From Rhodobacteraceae bacterium EhC02 (GTDB lineage: Bacteria; Pseudomonadota; Alphaproteobacteria; Rhodobacterales; Rhodobacteraceae): a stretch of DNA of 64,000 bases. A program made the position numbers and the translations under genes. The notes under the pieces are model-generated. The model was given only the letters and a program-made list of their open reading frames with translations. It was not told the DNA's origin and did not search any database. Where the stretch lies: positions 1 through 64,000 of the forward strand of contig LXYH01000011.1 of assembly GCA_001650895.1 (NCBI GenBank), given 5' to 3'. Of this stretch, positions 35,600 through 43,250 are shown in pieces. How positions within the stretch are numbered: the stretch's first letter is position 1; each line of letters starts with the position of its first letter.

Positions 35600-35627
35600 T
35601 TTACACCGCTCCGCCAGTGACTATTGT
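35600..35627 (+). promoter_or_regulatory. candidate promoter for tRNA-Leu
   Basis: TTTACA (35600-35605) and TATTGT (35622-35627) are spaced by 16 bases and end 19 bases before the first base of the tRNA, which suits a sigma-70 promoter with a short leader. Confidence 0.4.
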
Positions 35628-35646
35628 CGCGCCGTTCGTCCCGCGC

Positions 35647-35732
35647 GCCCGCGTGGTGGAATGGTAGACACAGGAGACTTAAAATCTTCAGGCCGCAAGG
35701 CCGTGCCGGTTCGAGTCCGGCCGCGGGCACCA
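35647..35732 (+). tRNA. tRNA-Leu (TAA)
   Basis: An 86-base class II tRNA. The acceptor GCCCGCG pairs with CGCGGGC, the anticodon loop reads ACTTAAAAT with anticodon TAA, a long variable arm follows (CAGGCCGCAAGGCCGT region), then a T arm CCGGTTCGAGTCCGG and an encoded ACCA end. Confidence 0.96.
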
Positions 35733-35908
35733 GTTTCGGCAAGGGGCCGCATCCGCAAGGCGGGCAGGGGCCGGCATAATCCCCCCGGTTTTGCACCCTG
35801 CCGATGGACCATGGGGACAAGATGCAATAACCCTGCTGTCAGACAGGTATCCGACGCGTTCCGGCGCGTCGCAAAACAGAAACGTCATGTTGGTAGGGAA
35901 GTCTTTGA

Positions 35909-37237
35909 ATGAAAATCGCTATGATCGGAACGGGCTATGTCGGTTTGGTCTCGGGGGTCTGCTTTTCGGATTTCGGCCATGATGTCGTCTGTGTCGACAA
36001 GGATCCTACGAAGATCGCCAAGCTGAACGCGGGGGTCGTGCCGATCTTCGAACCGGGTCTTGATGCGCTCATGGTCAAGAATGTCGAGGCGGGGCGCCTG
36101 CGTTTCACGCAGGACCTGGCCGAGGCGGTGCAGGGCGCGGATGCGGTGTTCATCGCGGTCGGCACGCCGACGCGGCGCGGCGATGGTCATGCGGATCTGT
36201 CCTATGTTCATGCCGCGGCCGAGGATGTGGCCCGCGCCGCCACCGATTACGTGGTGATCGTCACCAAGTCGACGGTACCCGTGGGCACCAACCGCCACCT
36301 CAAGCAGTTGATCCGCAAGGCCAATCCCGCGCTTGACTTCGATGTCGCCTCGAACCCGGAATTCCTGCGCGAGGGCGCGGCGATCGAGGATTTCATGAAG
36401 CCTGACCGCGTGGTCGTGGGGGTGCAGTCCGACCGCGCCGCCGAGGTCATGGCGGGGATCTACCGACCGCTTTACCTGCGCGACTTTCCCATCGTGACCA
36501 CCGATCTGGAAAGCGCCGAGATGATCAAATACGCGGCCAATGCCTTTCTGGCGACCAAGATCACCTTCATCAACGAGATCGCGGCCCTGTGCGAGAGGGT
36601 CGGCGGCGACATAAAGGAAGTTGCCCGCGGCATCGGCCTGGACGGGCGGATCGGCAACAAGTTCCTGCATGCGGGGCCCGGCTATGGCGGGTCCTGCTTT
36701 CCCAAGGATACCGTGGCGCTGGCGCGGATCGGGCAGGATCATTCGATCCCGATGCAGATCACCGAGACGGTGATCAAGGTCAATGAAGAGATCAAGCGCC
36801 GGATGATCGACAAGCTGCTGGACCTGTGCGGTGGCAGCTTCAACGGCAAGACGGTGACAGTGCTTGGCGCGACCTTCAAGCCCAATACCGATGACATGCG
36901 CGATGCGCCCAGCCTGACGATCATCCCCGCCATGGTGGGGGGCGGGGCGAAGGTGCGGGTGGTCGATCCCCAAGGCCGCCGCGAGGGCGAGGCGCTGCTG
37001 CCCGGCGTGAACTGGCAGGACGACGTCTACAAGGCGGTGCAGAATGCGGACCTGATGGTGCTGCTGACCGAATGGAACGAATTCCGCGCCCTCGACCTCA
37101 AGCGGATCGCGCGCAAGATGGCGACCCCGCACATGGCCGACCTGCGCAATGTCTACGCGCCCAAGGACGCAAGACAGGCCGGTTTTACCGCCTATGCCTC
37201 GGTCGGGCGGCAGGGCTTTCTGGACGAGGACAGCTGA
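35909..37237 (+). CDS. ugd: UDP-glucose 6-dehydrogenase
   Basis: The 442-residue enzyme has the NAD-binding start MKIAMIGTGYVGLVSGVCFSDFGHDVVCVD, then VGTPTRRGDGHADLSYV. The catalytic cysteine is in GPGYGGSCFPKDT, and the central helix has EMIKYAANAFLATKITFINEIA. It oxidises UDP-glucose to UDP-glucuronate with two NAD+ in the cytoplasm. Size and motif order are typical. The next gene, 36 bases downstream, encodes a UDP-glucuronate 4-epimerase-like enzyme, so UDP-galacturonate is the likely product of the pair. Confidence 0.96.
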   Translation: MKIAMIGTGYVGLVSGVCFSDFGHDVVCVDKDPTKIAKLNAGVVPIFEPGLDALMVKNVEAGRLRFTQDLAEAVQGADAVFIAVGTPTRRGDGHADLSYVHAAAEDVARAATDYVVIVTKSTVPVGTNRHLKQLIRKANPALDFDVASNPEFLREGAAIEDFMKPDRVVVGVQSDRAAEVMAGIYRPLYLRDFPIVTTDLESAEMIKYAANAFLATKITFINEIAALCERVGGDIKEVARGIGLDGRIGNKFLHAGPGYGGSCFPKDTVALARIGQDHSIPMQITETVIKVNEEIKRRMIDKLLDLCGGSFNGKTVTVLGATFKPNTDDMRDAPSLTIIPAMVGGGAKVRVVDPQGRREGEALLPGVNWQDDVYKAVQNADLMVLLTEWNEFRALDLKRIARKMATPHMADLRNVYAPKDARQAGFTAYASVGRQGFLDEDS

Positions 37238-37273
37238 CCGGCGGTCACGCAGGCAAGAGGCAAGGCGCAGAGC

Positions 37274-38290
37274 ATGAGCAAGAAGATCCTGATCACGGGA
37301 ACGGCCGGTTTCATCGGGTTCCACCTGGCGCAGCTGCTGCTGGCGGAAGGATTCGTGGTGCATGGCTATGACGGCATGACGGATTATTATGACGTGCGCC
37401 TCAAGCAGCGCCGCCACGCGATGCTGTTGCAGAACGGTCAGTTCACGGCCACCGAGGGCCTGCTGGAAGATCAGGCGCTGTTCGATGGCGTCGCCGACCG
37501 GTTCCAGCCCGACATGATCGTGCATCTGGCGGCGCAGGCCGGTGTGCGCTACAGCCTGGAAAATCCGCGCGCCTACCTGGATGCCAATGTGATCGGCACC
37601 TTCAACGTGATGGAGGCGGCGCGGCGCCTGCAGGTGAAGCATCTGCTGATGGCTTCGACCTCGTCGGTCTATGGCGGCAACGAGGTGATGCCCTTCGTCG
37701 AGACGGAAAAGGCCGACCTTCCGCTGACGATCTATGCGGCCACGAAAAAGGCAAATGAAAGCATGGGTCACGCCTATGCCCATCTGCATGACCTGCCGAC
37801 CACGATGTTCCGCTTCTTCACGGTCTACGGGCCATGGGGCAGGCCCGACCTTGCGCTGTTCAAATTCGTGGATGCGATCCTCGATGGGCGGCCGATCGAC
37901 ATCTACAACCACGGCGACATGTACCGCGATTTCACTTATGTCGATGACCTGGTGCGCGGGATCCGCCTGCTGATGGACGCGATCCCTGCGCGCCCGGTCC
38001 GTGCGGATGACATTGCCGCAGGCGACAGCCTGTCGCCCGTCGCACCGTTCCGGGTTGTGAACATCGGCAATTCCGAAAAGGTGCGCCTGCTGGATTTCGT
38101 CGAGGCGATCGAGGATTGCCTGGGCAAGAAGGCGATCCGCAATTACATGCCGATGCAGGCGGGCGACGTGCCTGCCACATGGGCCAATGCCGAACTGTTG
38201 CAAGCGCTGACGGGCTACAGGCCGCAAACCGATGTCCGCGACGGTATCGCGAAATTCGTGGCATGGTTCCGGGATTACTACGGAAAGTGA
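37274..38290 (+). CDS. NAD-dependent epimerase, UDP-glucuronate 4-epimerase-like
   Basis: The 338-residue short-chain dehydrogenase/epimerase starts [19 protein letters not shown] (GxxGxxG). It has [24 protein letters not shown], the Ser-x-Tyr-Lys catalytic set (ASTSSVYGG and YAATKKANE), and the tail RYLPMQ-like [29 protein letters not shown] and the MQ-x-GDV-x-T-x-A ending are typical of UDP-GlcA 4-epimerases (CapI/LpsL). It interconverts UDP-glucuronate and UDP-galacturonate. Together with ugd it would feed uronic acid into LPS, lipid A or capsule. It is read in the same direction as ugd. Confidence 0.93.
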   Translation: MSKKILITGTAGFIGFHLAQLLLAEGFVVHGYDGMTDYYDVRLKQRRHAMLLQNGQFTATEGLLEDQALFDGVADRFQPDMIVHLAAQAGVRYSLENPRAYLDANVIGTFNVMEAARRLQVKHLLMASTSSVYGGNEVMPFVETEKADLPLTIYAATKKANESMGHAYAHLHDLPTTMFRFFTVYGPWGRPDLALFKFVDAILDGRPIDIYNHGDMYRDFTYVDDLVRGIRLLMDAIPARPVRADDIAAGDSLSPVAPFRVVNIGNSEKVRLLDFVEAIEDCLGKKAIRNYMPMQAGDVPATWANAELLQALTGYRPQTDVRDGIAKFVAWFRDYYGK

Positions 38291-38436
38291 CGCCCGCGCC
38301 GCACCGTGGCGGCAGGGTTCACACCTTCTGCCGGGGCATGACGTGCGGGTCACGCCGTGGGCTGCAATGCGCCTCTGGTCTGGGCAAAGGATTAATGCCA
38401 TTGAATGTAATACACGCCTCTGGTAACGGGTCGGTA

Positions 38437-38461
38437 GCCTGACGGTTGGCTATTGTCAGGC
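38437..38461. promoter_or_regulatory. hairpin in the leader of the LAB_N operon
   Basis: GCCTGAC (38437-38443) and GTCAGGC (38455-38461) form a 7-bp stem with an 11-base loop, 26 bases before the TTG start of the small membrane protein. It could be a weak terminator for the epimerase transcript or an operator; no U-run follows. Confidence 0.35.
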
Positions 38462-38487
38462 AGGTCAACATTCAGGGGAGCGTCCCT

Positions 38488-38772
38488 TTGACAGCCTTTG
38501 CCTTCTCTCCCATGCTGATCGTGGGTTTCACCGGACAGATCCTGTTCACCTCGCGCTTCCTCGTACAGTGGCTTGCCTCCGAACGCGCGAAAGCCTCCGT
38601 CATGCCGATCATGTTCTGGTGGTTTTCGATCGGTGGCGGCTTGATGCTTCTGATCTATTCGATCTGGCGTCAGGATCCGGTCTTCATTCTGGGCCAGACC
38701 TTCGGCCTTGTGGTCTACACTCGCAACCTCATGCTGATTTCGAAATCCCGCCCTAAAAATGACCCTGCCTGA
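38488..38772 (+). CDS. lipid A biosynthesis N-terminal domain (LAB_N) membrane protein
   Basis: A 94-residue protein with three membrane segments: FSPMLIVGFTGQILFTSRFLVQWL, then FWWFSIGGGLMLLIYSIWR, then FILGQTFGLVVYTRNLMLI. The phrases GQ-x-LF-x-SRF-x-VQWLASER and GQ-x-x-G-x-x-VY-x-RN-L are diagnostic of LAB_N (PF07578), a domain of unknown mechanism found next to lipid A or glycolipid glycosyltransferases. I choose the TTG at 38488 because GGGGAG lies seven bases upstream; the first ATG would remove half of the first helix. It overlaps the next gene by 14 bases, showing coupling to the ArnT-like enzyme. Confidence 0.88.
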   Translation: MTAFAFSPMLIVGFTGQILFTSRFLVQWLASERAKASVMPIMFWWFSIGGGLMLLIYSIWRQDPVFILGQTFGLVVYTRNLMLISKSRPKNDPA

Positions 38773-40267
38773 CCGTCGCCTGATACTTCTGGGCTACGTT
38801 CTGTTCGTCATTTCGGGGGTCTTGCTGCGGCCGTTGCTGCCGATCGACGAGACGCGCTATCTGTCGGTCGCGTGGGAAATGCGGCTGGGCGATCATTGGA
38901 TCGTGCCCTTCAAGAACGGGCTGCCCTACGATCACAAGCCGCCGCTGCTGTTCTGGCTGATCAACCTGGTCTGGATACCGGGGGTGAGCGAATTCACCGG
39001 CCGCCTGGTGGCGCCCGCCTTTTCGCTGGCGACGATCTGGGCCACGGGACGCACCAGCGACCTGATGGGGCTGGACAGGCGGACCGGCACGGCCGCGATG
39101 CTGATCCTTGCGACCTTTGGATGTTTTGCGTTCTTCGGCCTTGAAACGGGTTTCGACGGGATGCTGTCGCTGGCGGTGGTGCTGGCGATCGGCCAGCTGT
39201 GGAAGATCGGTACCCAAGAGGCGCATCGCACCCGCGACTGGGCCTTGCTGGGCGCGGCCATGGCGCTGGGCCTGATGAGCAAGGGGCCGGTCATCTTCGT
39301 GCATGTGCTGTCCGCCCTGTTGCTGTTGCGTCTGTGGGCGCCGTATGGCCCGCGCGCCCTGCGCGGCACGGGCGTGGCGCTGGCCGTGTGCGCGGGGCTT
39401 GTCCTTGTCTGGCTGCTGCCCGCGCTGATCCTTGGTGGGCCGGACTACCGCGAGGCGGTGCTCTGGACCCAATCCGCAGGCCGCACCGTGGCCAGTTTCG
39501 CCCATGCGCAACCTTTCTGGTATTACCTGGCGCTGATCCCGGTACTGGTCTTTCCCTGGGGCTGGATGCCGGGTTTCTGGAAACGACTGCCGCTGGATGC
39601 GCCCGAGAAGCTGCTGCTGATCGCCATCCTTGGCCCGCTTCTGCTGTTCAGCCTGATCAGCGGCAAGCAGTTGAACTATCTGCTGCCCGAAACGCCCTGG
39701 CTGGCCATTCTGCTGGCGCGGCGCTTTCCACAGGCGCTGGGCCGTGCCTGGGGGGCTGTGGCGGTTCTGGTGCTGCTGGGTCTTGCCTTTCCCCTGATGG
39801 GTTTGGGCCTTCTGGGCGACGAGGCGGGGCGCATGGTGTCGATCCCGGCGGCAATCGTTGCGGCGGCCGTGCTGCTGGGCGGGGCCGTGCTGATCGCGCG
39901 ACGTGGGCAGCTTGTCTGGCTGACCGCCCCGGTGGCCCTGACGGCGCTTCATCTGGCCTATCTGGCGGGACCGGCGTCCGATGTCATGTCCCCGCGCGCG
40001 ATTGCCGAACGGATCGCGCCGGCCGACGGTCGTATCGGGATCGTCACAAGCCTCTATCATTCCGAGTTTCATTTTGCGGGTCGGCTGACACAGCCTTTCA
40101 CGATCCTGACCACCCCGGACGACATCGCGGCCTTCGCCGCGGCCGCGCCCGAGGGCCTGATCCTTGGGCGCCCGAAGGATGCGGTGCATCCGTCCTGGCC
40201 GCCCGCCGAGATCATCTATTACCGCAACGACGACTGGGCCATCTGGTCCAACATGGAAAAACAATGA
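38759..40267 (+). CDS. ArnT-like (GT39/GT83) polyprenyl-phosphate sugar transferase
   Basis: A 502-residue integral membrane enzyme with about 11-12 hydrophobic segments and a C-terminal soluble part. The first periplasmic loop has LLPIDETRYLSVAWEMRLGDHWIVP, followed by YDHKPPLLFWLINL. These are the acidic catalytic motif and the D/EKPP block of ArnT and protein O-mannosyltransferases. Such enzymes move a sugar from undecaprenyl or dodecaprenyl phosphate to lipid A, core or protein on the periplasmic side. The gene overlaps both the LAB_N gene before it and the DPM1-like gene after it (ATGA), so all three form one unit. Confidence 0.92.
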   Translation: MTLPDRRLILLGYVLFVISGVLLRPLLPIDETRYLSVAWEMRLGDHWIVPFKNGLPYDHKPPLLFWLINLVWIPGVSEFTGRLVAPAFSLATIWATGRTSDLMGLDRRTGTAAMLILATFGCFAFFGLETGFDGMLSLAVVLAIGQLWKIGTQEAHRTRDWALLGAAMALGLMSKGPVIFVHVLSALLLLRLWAPYGPRALRGTGVALAVCAGLVLVWLLPALILGGPDYREAVLWTQSAGRTVASFAHAQPFWYYLALIPVLVFPWGWMPGFWKRLPLDAPEKLLLIAILGPLLLFSLISGKQLNYLLPETPWLAILLARRFPQALGRAWGAVAVLVLLGLAFPLMGLGLLGDEAGRMVSIPAAIVAAAVLLGGAVLIARRGQLVWLTAPVALTALHLAYLAGPASDVMSPRAIAERIAPADGRIGIVTSLYHSEFHFAGRLTQPFTILTTPDDIAAFAAAAPEGLILGRPKDAVHPSWPPAEIIYYRNDDWAIWSNMEKQ

Positions 40268-41013
40268 CTGATCCCCGCCTTGCCTTCGTGATCCCGGCCC
40301 ATGACGAAGCCGCCAACCTGCCGGGCCTTGTGGCCAGCATCCGCCCCATCGCCGAAGATTTCGACGCCGAGGTGATCGTGGTCAACGACGGCTCCGGCGA
40401 CAATACCGCCGAGGTGCTGAACGAGATGGCAGCCGCATGGAGCCGTCTGCGGATCGTGACACACAAGGTGTCGCGGGGGCAGTCGGCGGCGTTGCGCAGC
40501 GGCATTCGTGCCGCGCGCGCACCCGTGATCGCGACGCTGGACGGCGATGGCCAGAACCCGCCGGAAAACCTGCGCGGCATGTTCGAGCGGTTCATCGACG
40601 CGCCGGAGGGCGTGGGCATGGTGCAGGGCGAAAGGGTCAAGCGCAAGGATACCTTGTCAAAGCGGCTTGCCTCGCGCTTTGCCAATGCGATCAGGGGGTT
40701 TCTGTTGCGCGACGGATGCCGCGATTCCGGCTGTGCGTTGCGCGTGTTCTGGCGGCAGGCCTACCTGGACCTGCCCTGGTTCAAGCACCTGCACCGTTTC
40801 ATGCCGGCGCTGATGCGGCGCGATGGCTGGGACATCATCAGCTATCCGGTCAGCCACGCACCGCGCGAATGGGGCCAATCGCATTACAGCAACTGGCAGC
40901 GCGGTCTGGCCGGTATTCCCGATCTGGTCGGTGTTAGCTGGCTGATCTGGCGCTCTGCGCGGGTGGAGGGCGTGGTGCGGCCCTGGTGGGTGGGCACCGA
41001 CGACCGGCAATAG
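40264..41013 (+). CDS. DPM1/ArnC-like glycosyltransferase family 2
   Basis: The 249-residue GT-A enzyme shows FVIPAHDEAANLPGLV, VIVVNDGSGDNT, GQSAALRSGIRAARAPVIATLDGDGQNPP (the DxD site) and SGCALRVFWRQ with HLHRFMPALMRRDGW. That set is typical of dolichyl/undecaprenyl-phosphate sugar synthases. It lacks the C-terminal membrane helices of ArnC. It would load a sugar on polyprenyl phosphate at the cytoplasmic face for the ArnT-like transferase. With ugd and the epimerase just upstream, uronic acid (as in rhizobial RgtE/RgtA-D) is an attractive but unproved substrate. Confidence 0.91.
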   Translation: MTDPRLAFVIPAHDEAANLPGLVASIRPIAEDFDAEVIVVNDGSGDNTAEVLNEMAAAWSRLRIVTHKVSRGQSAALRSGIRAARAPVIATLDGDGQNPPENLRGMFERFIDAPEGVGMVQGERVKRKDTLSKRLASRFANAIRGFLLRDGCRDSGCALRVFWRQAYLDLPWFKHLHRFMPALMRRDGWDIISYPVSHAPREWGQSHYSNWQRGLAGIPDLVGVSWLIWRSARVEGVVRPWWVGTDDRQ

Positions 41014-41239
41014 AACCCGGCCCCTGTCGCGCAGTCCCGCCCTTCGGGTGGGGCATGCAACGAAAGGTGGTGTTCGGGCGCGTTTGTCGAACTGGTAGTT
41101 CCCGGAATCATGTCCTATCGTGCCCTCGCATCGCCTTGCGGCCGGACCGGGGGTACGGTGCTGCGTTCCGTGATCCAGTGCGGGTGGCCCGATCCGCGAC
41201 AGGTGCCCGAGACGCGGGAAACGAAGGAGTCGAGCAACC

Positions 41240-43057
41240 ATGGCCGTGAACCTCAGCCTTCTTGTCAGCGTGGCGGCGATGCTTTCAGTGATCTCGCTTG
41301 CCCTTGTGGTCTACCTGATGCGGACGGCAAGCGATCAGTTCCACAAGGCGACGCTCTGGTACGGGGCAAGCACCGTTTCCCTTCTTGTGGCCGTTCTGGG
41401 CGTACTGACCGTCAATCTGCTGCCCTTCGCGCTGACTGCGACGCTGGTGATCACGGGGGCGCATTTCGGGATTGTCTGCGCCTATGGCGCATTCCGGCAC
41501 ACGGCCTTGCGCCCGCTCGACTGGCGCCGGGTTGCGGTGCTGTCGGGGGGCGTTTGCCTTGTGCAGGTGGCTATGGCCATCTTCGCCGATATCGCGCTGC
41601 TGCTGATGATCAGCGCGTCGCTGGTGAACTCGTTGCTGGCGTTCTATGCCGCCTCGGACATCATGCGGTTGTCGCGGATGGAGAATCGGTTCCTCAATGT
41701 GCTGCTGGGGCTGCCTTTCGCGATCATCGGGCTGGCCTATGTGATGCGCCTCGTCGTGCTGGCTGATGCGGGCAGCGCCGGTTTTGCCGCGGCATCGACG
41801 GCGATCATCGCCTTCATCCTGGGGGCGGCCTCGATGTCCTGGGGTTTTGCGCTGATCATCCAGCGCGAGGCGGCGATGAACGAAGAGCTGGTGAAGGCGC
41901 GGATGCAGGCCGAAACCATGTCGCGCCAGCGCGCGCGCTTTTTCGCGCAGATGAACCACGAGATCCGCACGCCGCTGAACGGCATTCTTGGCCTGTCCGA
42001 ACTGCTCAAGCCGCATCTGCCTGATGGCGAGGGGGCGGCGCTTCTGGCCGAGTTGCAAAGCTCTGGCAACCTGCTGCTGTCCATCGCCAACGAGGTGCTG
42101 GATTTCTCGAAGGCCGAGGCCGGGCATGTCCAGCTGGAAACGCTGCCGATCGATGTGCGGGAAGTCCTGCAAAGTGCAACCGGACAGTACCGGCGGCTGG
42201 CGGCCAGCAAGGCCGTGAACCTTCACCTGGATATCCGGCCGCAGGAGTTCCCCACGATCATGGGCGATCCCACCCGGCTCAGCCAGATCCTGCACAACCT
42301 GTTGAGCAATGCGCTGAAATTCACCCGCGCGGGCGAGATTGCGGTGACGCTGACCCGCCCCGAACCGGGCATGGTCACCATCAGCATTCGCGATACCGGG
42401 ATCGGGATGACGCAGGACCAGATCAACACGCTGTTCCTGCCGTTTCACCAGGGCGCTGCCGAAACCACGCGGCGGTATGGCGGCACCGGCCTTGGCATGA
42501 GCATCGTCAAGATGCTGGTCGATGCGATGAACGGACAGATCCGTGTCGAAAGCCGTCCGGGGCAGGGCACGACCATTGCCCTCGATCTGCCGCTGCCGGA
42601 TGCGCCGACCGCGGTGCGTCCCGCGCCGCAACCGGGCGCGGCCGCGGATTGGGAAACCGGTTGCGCCAAGCTGTCGATCCTGTGCGCCGATGACGATCCG
42701 ATCAACCGGCTTGTGTTGCAGGCACTTCTGCAGCTTGACGGGATCGACCCGGTGATGGCCGAAGACGGTCACGAGGCGGTGCGCCTGGCCTGCCTGCAGC
42801 GTTTCGACGCCTATCTGATCGATATCTCGATGCCCGGCATGGACGGGGTCGAGACCCTGATGACCCTGCGCGAGGGCGACAGCCGTCAGCCGGGGGTCAA
42901 GCCGATGGCGGTTGCCGTCACCGCCAATGTCATGACCGAGGATGTGGATTCGTATTTCGCGGCAGGCTTTGACGCGCATCTGCCCAAGCCGATCCGCCGC
43001 GAGGAGCTGGAGACGATCCTGCGCGCGATCCTGTCGCGCAAGTACCAGACCGTCTGA
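41240..43057 (+). CDS. membrane hybrid sensor histidine kinase with C-terminal receiver
   Basis: The 605-residue protein has about seven N-terminal membrane helices (residues ~5-210) and no periplasmic sensor domain. The kinase core follows: His[13 protein letters not shown] (His240), N box [12 protein letters not shown]1 IRDTGIGMT and G2 [13 protein letters not shown] receiver domain is at the C-terminus with the acidic pocket CADDD, phospho-acceptor Asp528 in [11 protein letters not shown], and the conserved Lys583 in LPKP. The multi-helix sensor probably reads a membrane-linked or small-molecule signal. No HPt or response regulator is adjacent, so the phosphorelay partner is elsewhere. GGAG lies close upstream of the ATG at 41240. 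Confidence 0.92.
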   Translation: MAVNLSLLVSVAAMLSVISLALVVYLMRTASDQFHKATLWYGASTVSLLVAVLGVLTVNLLPFALTATLVITGAHFGIVCAYGAFRHTALRPLDWRRVAVLSGGVCLVQVAMAIFADIALLLMISASLVNSLLAFYAASDIMRLSRMENRFLNVLLGLPFAIIGLAYVMRLVVLADAGSAGFAAASTAIIAFILGAASMSWGFALIIQREAAMNEELVKARMQAETMSRQRARFFAQMNHEIRTPLNGILGLSELLKPHLPDGEGAALLAELQSSGNLLLSIANEVLDFSKAEAGHVQLETLPIDVREVLQSATGQYRRLAASKAVNLHLDIRPQEFPTIMGDPTRLSQILHNLLSNALKFTRAGEIAVTLTRPEPGMVTISIRDTGIGMTQDQINTLFLPFHQGAAETTRRYGGTGLGMSIVKMLVDAMNGQIRVESRPGQGTTIALDLPLPDAPTAVRPAPQPGAAADWETGCAKLSILCADDDPINRLVLQALLQLDGIDPVMAEDGHEAVRLACLQRFDAYLIDISMPGMDGVETLMTLREGDSRQPGVKPMAVAVTANVMTEDVDSYFAAGFDAHLPKPIRREELETILRAILSRKYQTV

Positions 43058-43250
43058 TCAACGCCTGCCTGTCGCGAAGGGGGTGCGCAAGGCAGGGCAG
43101 GGCAAGGTTGATCTTGATCGACGGATCGGGTGAAATGAATATGTTCAAGATCATGTGTTGCGTATCGGTCGCCCTGGGGTTTGCCCGCGTTCGGGCGCAG
43201 CATCGCCCCGCGTACCGGCGTCCGTATGCCTGGGGTTGGGGGATTGGCGG

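Noticed and set aside
35885-38401. 838-codon antisense frame across ugd and the epimerase gene
   Set aside because: Both plus-strand genes are certain, and the antisense product has low-complexity His/Arg composition only.
41014-41239. terminator after the DPM1-like gene
   Set aside because: A CCGCCC-TTC-GGGTGG hairpin is present near 41038 but is not followed by a T-run and includes a G-U pair, so it is not listed as a terminator.
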